Assembly (NCBI GenBank): GCA_025201765.1
Contig: MU623413.1
Location: 115,285 to 179,284 of the forward strand
DNA length: 64,000 nt
Source: Daldinia sp. FL1419
Taxonomy: Eukaryota; Ascomycota; Sordariomycetes; Xylariales; Hypoxylaceae
Direction: 5' to 3'
In this document: positions 57,701 to 64,000 of the stretch, piece by piece
How positions within the stretch are numbered: position 1 is the first letter of the stretch
Layout of the letters: each line of letters begins with the position of its first letter
Notes under the pieces: generated by a model
Databases searched by the model: none
Told to the model about the DNA's origin: nothing
The model's input: only the letters and a program-made list of their open reading frames with translations
Made by a program: the position numbers and the translations under genes

Positions 57701-57789
57701 TCCGACCGGCGTTTTGATAATTCCTGAAATTTGATGTTCGTTACTTGCTGGATGGCCTCCGAGAAGACGCTGCTATTCGATGAAGCCAT
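54781..57789 (-). CDS. rvt: RVT: domesticated cellular reverse-transcriptase-related protein
   Basis: Intronless, 1002 residues from the ATG at 57789 (MASSNSSVFSEAI). The family (rvt) consists of single-copy, non-mobile RT-like genes of fungi and some other organisms. A long N-terminus contains LLHYIGVRWSVFLKE and RRCYYLGPEIK. RT motifs follow: A, LYGDITAIHSSFERW (D527); B, RSRGTPALHVLSDVLGE; C, LFRMKDSLWFW (D626-S627); D, GTRIDIPKTG. The C-terminal part has FFFPVELGGLGLQNPF and a helical end. Two odd points: the usual Asp-Asp of motif C is Asp-Ser here, and residues about 415-475, just before motif A, hold FG repeats (ALFGSSSAQ, GLFGNSSAQ, SIFGMSSAP, IAFGSSNQQ). No LTR, endonuclease or poly(A) tail flanks it, so it is not a retrotransposon. 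Confidence 0.82.
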   Translation of the reverse strand: MASSNSSVFSEAIQQVTNIKFQELSKRRSDFETAKSHTLSMLENEKGPTERLRILSRGVRTCYLLGPSSQVKISGASLPVNQELELELKNLEFFLAQAKYDPSISIDMLKQWEESLLHHMNTQSLKYQYASLYAQLVTEWLSTEKSRGRDELNATTIEGFEDVPSAMKQNARQEWERIIFESANTNEDELRSYLERLFGGDGAESSTKSKAIQQVRQIVANFERNMASPNQIKPDTLKWVCDGLLSSDLLSYEKREVLKDFQSNSVILGDVIDVLNMRLTSLNSWSWGSDVPLEQRRQINGTYKFVMHEDLIQVILLHYIGVRWSVFLKETFGMLQKDTEIWKTYEKQIPKTDEMRRCYYLGPEIKHETVNSLRDQIFRKYYFMAHLMDSLGQQDKPVQGEEEALQPQVLKSASAFRPQVHQGGALFGSSSAQAQSAGGLFGNSSAQPRQGGSIFGMSSAPNQIAFGSSNQQPLTHSTGLLAEEIPRAFGSPEADVNFGGKRPMESKQRLLHLLSTEITLNTRLYGDITAIHSSFERWDDILPHETILTVMSFFGVSTTWLDFFSKFLRAPLRFIEDGPEAPSRIRSRGTPALHVLSDVLGESVLFCLDLAVNQSTGGAALFRMKDSLWFWSRDHSVAVAAWKSVTEFAHITGTRIDIPKTGTTRVSGDPDVFLGIDPSLPVGEIRWGFLKLSPSTGKFQIDQSMVDEHIVDLRKQLLDQQNSIISLIQAWNIYASTFFNSNFGKAANCFGQDHVSQMLAAHERIQSQVFSNSSSSTSNTGSVQNTTSIIDYLKKLIYERFDISEIPDGYFFFPVELGGLGLQNPFVSILQIHNAVLRDPSKELDHFFAAEQSLYDSCKAKFENGNVYRGNSFDPIWKPQSKFDRENFLSFDEYIRYREDIGYGFPNSLQDIYKRLMKIPTEEEGIQEASIRVIGAVVALQKTTQGGINGNWPTMDPYWKWVAALYGPEVIDRFGGMSIVEPGLLPMGMVSIFRDKRVKWQG

Positions 57790-58651
57790 GATGGCGAGGA
57801 TAGAATCGTGTATGGTGCGAACATGCACTAATACGGATGGGTGTTTCGCGGTCGTAGACTTGTAGGTAGATACCTAGAATATGTGGTGTATTGGAAGTAT
57901 CCTTAAAATACGAATTTAGGAGGAGGGACCGTTTTAAGTACTTCTCAGCTGTTGGGGTGGTACACAGTTTATGAGGTAAGTTACTTGTATTATCAAGTCT
58001 GTCCTAGGAGAATAGGGGGGCATATGCAAGATAGGTACCTACCTACTTATATATAAGTCCCGGATGTGGGGCGTATATTATCCCTGTATATCAGCCACAC
58101 ACATTCCAACATCAGCTATATGTAGCTTTGAGTCATAGGTACCTAGGTAGGTAGGTGCCTGTCATTTCTGTAACTAGTGAAAAATATGAATTAGCCCCTG
58201 AATAAAGTGTGTTCAAGTAACTGCAATTAATCGTACCTGCTCGCAATTGTATCCTTGTTTTGGTTCTGGGAACGGGCATATGCCATATGGTAGGTAAAGG
58301 ATTCACTACAGGTACCTAGATACCATGCTTAAAGTCGTATGATTTCCGAATAGCTTGAATTGATTGGGCAAACAAGATTGGGAGGTGATACATTCAATCA
58401 GTGGCTTGAACGAGGTACCTAGGTACCTAGGTAGATACCCACATAGTTACTAGGTTGTTTAGAATGTCTCTTAAGATTGTACCTAGGTAGACATTAAAGG
58501 GACGAGAATAGTTTGTTACTGCCTACGCGGGTTTGGCATCAATTGTTAATCGTGTAATATTGCTATTACATATTGAGAGAGTTATAGACGTGAATCGTGT
58601 ATACTCCATCTCAAATTAAGAAATATAACGCACCCTTCGAAGATTTATCCC
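57790..58651. other. Intergenic region rich in ACCTAGGT palindromes
   Basis: No gene. Motif clusters at 58139-58157 and 58413-58437 (GGTACCTAGGTACCTAGGT), plus single copies near 58481. Confidence 0.55.
58413..58437 (+). repeat. GGTACCTA tandem/palindromic repeat
   Basis: Overlapping copies of GGTACCTA form a perfect palindromic block. This is a typical example of the dispersed ACCTAGGT/GGTACC microsatellite of this genome. Confidence 0.8.
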
Positions 58652-58843
58652 TCATGAAGTATTATAATAAAGAGGAATTTGAGGGATGTCGTGAATCCTC
58701 AACACCTGGAAGCTCCAGATCTCCAGGGCCGTCATGATAGCCATGTAATTGAAGTGTTTTCCCAGCTCTCCAGTCTTACCGCTTCCAAGTAACTCAAACT
58801 TGAAAGGGAAAGAGTTCATTGGATTGAGGTTGCTCTCAGTCGC
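58652..58843 (-). pseudogene. Conserved 3' extension beyond the TAG of the downstream paralogue
   Basis: Directly after the TAG at 58846-58844, and in the same frame, 63 codons remain open to TGA 58654-58652. They resemble the C-terminus of the neighbouring paralogue: ATESNLNPMNSFPFKFELLG against ATEKDPLWMKFAKMIRPFKFEL, then LGKHFNYMAIMTALEIWSF against LGDLFNYVALATALKIWSW. The TAG stands where the paralogue has TGG (Trp). It is either a recently truncated gene or a product of stop-codon readthrough. Confidence 0.7.
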
Positions 58844-59374
58844 CTAAACCGCAACCACTTCTTTACCGTCACTGCTCTCGCCTCTCTGTCTCGATCGTCT
58901 TTTACCACCTTGTCCTCCCCCGGGTCCTTCCTTCTCCAGTCGTACCAACTTGTATCCCTTGGCGTGATGGAACATGCCTTGTATCTCGTTGCCTTTTGTG
59001 GCCCTCCATTCGAATTCCTCGCCCTGGAGCTCTTTGGCTTTGCCAACGTCCATAGTGAATCGATAAACCCGATGAGTCAACTCGCTCCTGGGGCCCATTG
59101 TCGAGGTAACAGCATGGATACGTTCTCCTTTGAGAGGAGGAAGAGTAACGCTGTTGATCATTTCGAATCCGTCAAAGAACCACATCGTCTTCTTTCCGGT
59201 AGCCAAAACCTGGCCATCCTCGGTCGTTCCTGCGTGGAGAGTGATGATATTGTCAAATTCTACGGGCTTTATAAAAACCATGAAGCGGAAGTCGTGTGCA
59301 TGCTGTCCTAGGTAAAATTTCCGATCGGAATCGACACAGAATAACTTTAAGGAATCAGGAAACTCGTCGGTCAT
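58844..59374 (-). CDS. Conserved fungal protein of unknown function, truncated paralogue 1
   Basis: 176 residues, intronless, from ATG 59374 to TAG 58844. It is a paralogue of the gene at 60714-61421: both have the opening HAHDFRFMVF / HARDIKFTVV, YRFTMDVG / YRFSLDLG, then FEWRATKGNE, GYKLVRL, a Gly-rich GPGGGQGGKRR / GPGNGKGGARR piece and SSDGKEVVAV / TSDGKEVVAV. The protein ends right after VVAV at a TAG, where the paralogue continues with Trp and 50 more conserved residues (see the extension entry). No signal peptide or membrane helix. I do not know its function; the fold is probably a beta barrel, which is a guess. Confidence 0.68.
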   Translation of the reverse strand: MTDEFPDSLKLFCVDSDRKFYLGQHAHDFRFMVFIKPVEFDNIITLHAGTTEDGQVLATGKKTMWFFDGFEMINSVTLPPLKGERIHAVTSTMGPRSELTHRVYRFTMDVGKAKELQGEEFEWRATKGNEIQGMFHHAKGYKLVRLEKEGPGGGQGGKRRSRQRGESSDGKEVVAV

Positions 59375-60713
59375 CTTGACGCCTGCTTAGACCATGATTA
59401 GCTTCGTCGTAAACTTCGCTATTTCAAGTCAAGACTAACTTTGCTATCCTCATGACCTGAAACGGGAACTTTTGACTCGGATAGGATAGTATTGCGTTAT
59501 TAGCTGTTTGAATCATATATTTACCTGGGTATCTTAATATCAATAAGTAAGACAATGGTAACTTGGGAGAGTGAAAGTAGGATAGTCCCTCTCCGAGGAT
59601 ATATTAATAAATATCATGGTAGGTAGGTACCTAAGTACCTAGGTGCCCTTCATAGGAGCTAAGATTGTAGAAAATTAACCAGGTGGGCGAACCTTTGTTC
59701 TAGTCACTGACTATGGTAATTGTGGCGGGGTTTCCCAGTGACTTGGGGATTTGGTCTGGAGATTAGGTACCTAGGTAGGTATGTATGGATAATGTTTAAC
59801 GGGTCGTATGGTAACATAATTCACAGATTTATCCTTTTGAAGAGATGGGTACAATGGTAACGTGTAGATAGATACCTAGGTAGGTACCTATCTTTTATAT
59901 CGAAGAAGGGTGAGAATCTGTCAGGGAATAAGTGGAGACTAGTCAGGAAAAGGAGTATAGCCCCACAATTGTGTAAGTTAGGTAGGTAGGTACCTATATA
60001 TAAAGGGTAGGTACGCGGCGCCCTAGCTGCTAGTTAAAAGGGCAAGCGTTATCACTCGAACCTAATACATTTATATGGCTAGGTACTCACAGCAGCTTCA
60101 CTGCTGCTTCTCAACTATCACTCTACCATTGATCTCCCTCAAGGGTACTCTCTGACAGAATCCGACCCACCAGGTAACTCGATTGTGCATATTTCTACTT
60201 TCATGCCGAACACCCAATGTTTTGCCTTCAAGAACAAATGCTTACAAAATGCAGGTCACGGTAGAGATCGAGTAAAAGGTAGAATGTCATGTTTCCGTCA
60301 CGTCTAAGAAGCACCTACTGCATTCTTACACAAATATCTCTATGCAATGTCGCCAAGTCTGAGAGGTACCATGAATAGGTGGGCGGTAAATTATATCTCG
60401 TTGTTTACTATTCATATTCAGCTTATATAACTAATACTTACCTCTAAATAAGCATGACCTTTGTGGCTTGTGCAATATATACCTAGATGGAGAATCGTGG
60501 TTAAACATTCAAGACATAAATAGGATTACCTATACCAACTCACTTGACGTTTCTTGCGATTATCATAACTTAAGGCAACGAGATGCGTGGAAATCACAAA
60601 TCTGAGGGATTCTCACCGTATTTTGGCTAAACTATAGAGACTAGAGAATTGATGTCATATTCGGTACCATTCCCTTTCGTAGCCTTTCTCTATTTCCACG
60701 AGCAGTGGGTGAA
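59375..60713. other. Intergenic region between the tandem paralogues
   Basis: 1.3 kb without a gene, dense in ACCTAGGT motifs (near 59630, 59766, 59874, 59985). These could have served recombination between the copies, which is speculative. Confidence 0.5.
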
Positions 60714-61421
60714 TCAGCAGTGCAATTGCGGAATGCCATTCGGGGCGCTAGAGTATCTCTGAGCTTCCCAAGACCAAATCTTGAGTGCAGTAGCAAGAGC
60801 GACGTAGTTGAATAGGTCTCCCAGCTTTCTGGATCTGCCACTTGCTCGCAGTTCAAACTTGAACGGCCTGATCATCTTTGCGAACTTCATCCACAAGGGA
60901 TCCTTTTCGGTTGCCCAAACGGCGACGACCTCCTTCCCATCGCTTGTCTCGTCAACATGCCGGTTTCGCCTTGCGCCACCTTTCCCGTTTCCTGGACCTA
61001 CGCTACCGAGGCGTACTAGTTTGTATCCCGTAGCATTCAGGAACATATTGGTCACCTCATTCCCTTTGGTGGCTCGCCACTCAAACTTCTCCTGGTATGA
61101 TTCGCCTAGATCCAACGAGAATCTGTATCGACGATGGACGTCGTTGGTTCCGACGGTCATCTTAATGGTGGTGTCTCCAACCTGGATGGTATGAATGCAA
61201 ATAGTAGCTTGCAGAGCAAGCATCGGTCGGCCGACTGCGGCTAGGATCTCCCCTTCAAAGGTAGAACCGTCGTGGATAGTTAGAAGATGCTTCCTAGAGA
61301 ACGGGTTCGCCACAACCGTAAATTTGATATCACGGGCGTGTTCACATAAAGTGAATTGGGTAAGAGCGTGTTGATCGCCTGGGAACGACGCCTCAAGGTA
61401 GTTTGGGAACCCGTAGCCCAT
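60714..61421 (-). CDS. Conserved fungal protein of unknown function, paralogue 2 (full length)
   Basis: 235 residues, intronless (MGYGFPNYLEASFPG start). It shares all conserved blocks with the gene at 58844-59374, in the same orientation about 1.3 kb away, and carries the C-terminal part missing there: VVAVWATEKDPLW, then MIRPFKFELRASGRSRKLGD and LFNYVALATALKIWSWEAQ. The last ten residues (SSAPNGIPQLHC) are not matched in the other copy. No known catalytic motif is visible. Role unknown. Confidence 0.72.
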   Translation of the reverse strand: MGYGFPNYLEASFPGDQHALTQFTLCEHARDIKFTVVANPFSRKHLLTIHDGSTFEGEILAAVGRPMLALQATICIHTIQVGDTTIKMTVGTNDVHRRYRFSLDLGESYQEKFEWRATKGNEVTNMFLNATGYKLVRLGSVGPGNGKGGARRNRHVDETSDGKEVVAVWATEKDPLWMKFAKMIRPFKFELRASGRSRKLGDLFNYVALATALKIWSWEAQRYSSAPNGIPQLHC

Positions 61422-62830
61422 CTTGAAACGCGTGGTGGGATGTGATAGGACCTTTTTGGGAGGCAGTTAGTAAATAATTTTGAGCATTTATTTACTCGTG
61501 GTATAACTTACGGTAAAATAGGGATTGCTTTAGGTATGATACGCCTTGGTGTGGGATTGGTGAGCCCTGGATTACTCAGTGACTGTTAAAGAGTAACTTG
61601 GAGGGAGAAGATGAAAGTGAAAGACGGGAGAAGATGGAGGGTAGAGATGCTTTTATGTTGATATTTATGTTTTGATTACACGGAGGCACGCGTATGTAAG
61701 TGCACACTGACAACGTGTGTTAAAATCGTATTCTCAACCGTATCATACGTACACAGAAGTTGTAGGTCGATACTTACAGCCACTACCTAATGTATCCACC
61801 TGAGTTAGTATAGATCGATAGTTAGTGAAAGAGATAAAGTTAATTCCCATCCAAAGTAGGTATGTATAGATACCTACGCATATACGCGTTATTGAGTGAT
61901 CGGAATGGTTAACTTTACAGGTGTCTACCACCAGTGATACACAGGTGATAGATCCCACAAACTAGCCCGGCTAAGTAGACGTCTTACTATGAAAGAGGCC
62001 GTGCCGGCTCAGGAAATATAAACCTGGTGCGAGTGATGACCTTAGTTGGCGTCATCGTGGTCAACGCCGCGTGTATTGACATAATCCTTATTGCTAACTC
62101 TACAATAACTCCTATATGATAATTTTAAATTCACATAACGAAGAGAAATTCATAGTATAAAATAATCGATATATAAGGCGCACTAGTGAGCCTTCAATGG
62201 CAATTTTATTTGAGGGGGGTGAAGGAAGCGATTCTCGGAATTGCTTCCTGGCCTTCTAACTAGATTGAAAAAAGTATTTTTGTATGCCCTACTACTTACT
62301 CGCTTTGTCACGAGTAACGTAATTAAATCACATGGAGTACGTCCAGTTCCCATATAGAACAAAGGACTTGTTCTATATGTAGTCGCCCTTAGCCATAGTT
62401 GTAGATAGGTTCCTCGTGGAACAACGAAGTTGTTTCCTTGCTTCTTGGCCCGCCTCGTGACAGCTGTAGCTGGGATATAGACGAAAATAAGTAGCATCCC
62501 CTCCAGGTAGGCAGTGCAGAATAAGTAGCGTCCCGAATTATACCCAGATAATATTCGATACACTATAAAATACGAATTTTGAAGTGGAGATACCTAAGCT
62601 ACCGATCTCAAGTTGCCGATGCTTGGATTAAGAGAAAGCTTCTGCCACGGTTGTAATAGCTTACAAACTTCGTAAGGATCAGTATGCAGCTTATTATATA
62701 AATGCCGATAGGATCAATTGTAGCAAACATGTTGAAAAGGGGCGATCCCTCATCTTCTACATCAAGCTATATCTAGCTTCATCAATTCTATACTCATGTT
62801 AAGTAACACGTCAAAACGCCACATAGGAAA
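61422..62830. other. Intergenic region before the broken nitrilase gene
   Basis: 1.4 kb with falling GC content to the right. The longest open frame here (62183-62563, minus) has no domain and mixed composition, so I do not call it. No tRNA or repeat family identified. Confidence 0.4.
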
Positions 62831-63400
62831 GTTAGAGCAGCTGTTGTTTATGCCACGAAGGTCTACATGGACAAGACTGCCTGCTTAGATAAAGTAATTA
62901 GTACTATTTCCAACGCATCAAGCAGGCCCGTCGAACTTCTTGCTTTCCCCGAAGAATTTGTGCCCGGATTTCCTTATTTCACATACTTGCTATGCGCCGA
63001 ACGCATCGACAGTAGCACTCTACGCTGCTCAGAATGTCGTGATAACCGATGATTTACGCGAGAGCTGTGTGTGCGAAGCGCAGGATGGTTGCTGTCTTAG
63101 GAGTTTCCGAGAACATGCGCGATGAGCACACTCTATTTAATAGCATCATGACCATCGACACAGACGGTACCATCCTGGGAGTTCATCGCAAAGTTCAGCC
63201 AACATGGGCCGAGCGGCTAGTATGAGGCCAGGGATCTGGCTATACCTTGAAGACCTACGAACCTAAGGAAACTGATTATAGAATCGGCGCGCTTGCATGC
63301 TGGGAACATGCTATGAATGGGGCACGGTAAACTCTTATCGACCAGGGCGAGTACTGTTGGAATGTATGTGGCTGGTATACAGGGATATAATACGCCCCAC
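62831..63400 (+). pseudogene. Broken aliphatic nitrilase-like gene
   Basis: Nitrilase sequence can be followed through three frames: first VRAAVVYATKVYMDKTA and VELLAFPEEFVPGFPYF (from 62831), then VALYAAQNVVITDDLRE (about 63015-63085), then VAVLGVSEN, TDGTILGVHRKVQPTWAERL and IGALACWEH (to about 63320). The positions of the Glu, Lys and Cys of the nitrilase triad (PEEF, HRK, ACWEH) are still present. Two frameshifts (near 63005 and 63085), TGA at 63223-63225 where TGG (WGQG) is expected, and TAA at 63328-63330 make it nonfunctional. The 3' half of the gene is missing, replaced by AT-rich DNA. Nitrilases hydrolyse nitriles to acids and ammonia. Confidence 0.8.
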
Positions 63401-63410
63401 ATCTATAACT

Positions 63411-64000
63411 TTATATATTATAAATATGCCTATTTATTCTCTAAAATAAATTTAATAATATAAATAATTTACTTTATATATATATTTTATTTTAATAAAT
63501 TATAAATTTAAAAATTTAATCAAAAATTAACCTATTTTAATTAAATATATTACTTAACTCCATATTTAATATTTTATTTATAAGATACATTTAATTTAAA
63601 CTATAATAACTTCCATTATACATTTAAATAAAAAAAGTAAAAAAATAAAAATAAAAGGGAATTCTAAAATATTAAAATTTAAAAAATATTAAAGGCTAAA
63701 AATTACAATAAAAAATCTTTTATTCCCTATAATTACTTTTAATATTAAAATATTAATCTAACCTCTTATAAAATTATTATTATATTAAAGCATATATTAA
63801 TTAATAATAATTTTAAATTTTACCTTATTATTTTAAAATATATACTATAATATTATTAAAGCTTTTAAAATATAAAACAATAATTTTAATAATATTATAA
63901 ACTATTATTCAATTATTTAAATAATATATTTCAAAAACAATATTATAAAATAAATAAATAAAATAATAATAAAATATAATTTAAAAAAATAACCATTATA
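63411..64000. repeat. AT-rich block, probably RIP-mutated repeat DNA
   Basis: From about 63.41 kb to the window end the sequence is almost only A and T, with TA-rich words (TATATATTTTATTTTAATAAATT) and hardly any CG. Stop codons fill every frame. This is the typical look of an AT isochore produced by repeat-induced point mutation (C to T) of a former transposon. It begins directly after the broken nitrilase gene. The original element cannot be named. Confidence 0.75.

Noticed and set aside
54781..57789. A retrotransposon (LINE or LTR) for the RT-like frame
   Set aside because: No endonuclease, RNase H, integrase, LTR, poly(A) tail or target duplication; the motifs fit the cellular rvt class.
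57790..57828. Thirteen extra N-terminal codons on the RVT frame
   Set aside because: That extension begins with GTG; the first ATG in frame is at 57789.
62183..62563. A 126-codon minus-strand frame
   Set aside because: No domain, no close splice or start context, and no resemblance to a known protein; likely chance.

Overview
The window is nuclear DNA of a filamentous ascomycete (Pezizomycotina). A Sordariomycete, perhaps of the Xylariales, is my best guess. The evidence is short introns (about 47-240 nt) of GTRNGT...CTAAC-like...AG type, a domesticated reverse-transcriptase gene of the fungal rvt class, a SurE-TTL fusion of Pby1 type, a fungal F-BAR/SH3 cytokinesis protein, and many dispersed copies of the palindromic motif ACCTAGGT in the intergenic DNA. 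I see no operons, CRISPR array, rRNA or virus.

Layout. 0-5.3 kb: a basic nuclear-type protein with many S/T-P-x-K sites, then a PBY1-like fusion gene. 5.3-11.9 kb: a 6.6 kb gene-free stretch of simple repeats. 11.9-16.3 kb: a PMC1-type Ca2+-ATPase. 16.3-21.6 kb: a second gene-poor stretch. 21.6-23.2 kb: a SIR2/HST1-type sirtuin. 23.2-26.8 kb: intergenic DNA holding a tRNA-like, SINE-like element on the minus strand. 26.8-33.4 kb: a SCYL2-like pseudokinase (-) head-to-head with a mitochondrial branched-chain aminotransferase (+), whose promoter carries a perfect GCN4/CPC1 site, then a complex I ESSS subunit (-). 34.6-43.2 kb, all minus: a secreted beta-lactamase-like serine hydrolase, a DUF7918-like protein and a seipin. 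44.0-48.2 kb (-): a 1303-residue F-BAR/SH3 protein with internal protein repeats. 49.5-54.2 kb: a maleylacetate-reductase-type dehydrogenase (+), a TDA3-like FAD oxidoreductase (-) and an orphan gene (-). 54.8-57.8 kb (-): the rvt gene. 58.7-61.4 kb (-): two tandem paralogues of unknown function, one broken by an in-frame TAG. 62.8-64.0 kb: a broken nitrilase gene running into a very AT-rich block that looks like RIP-mutated repeat DNA.

The genes are mostly unrelated housekeeping loci and do not form one pathway. The most interesting items are the rvt protein, whose catalytic Asp-Asp has become Asp-Ser and which carries FG-nucleoporin-like repeats; the paralogue pair with a TGG-to-TAG difference and an intact downstream frame; the SINE-like element; and the boundary with AT-rich DNA next to the decayed nitrilase.

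Exon boundaries were read by eye from splice motifs and reading-frame continuity. All family assignments come from motif recognition, with no database search.
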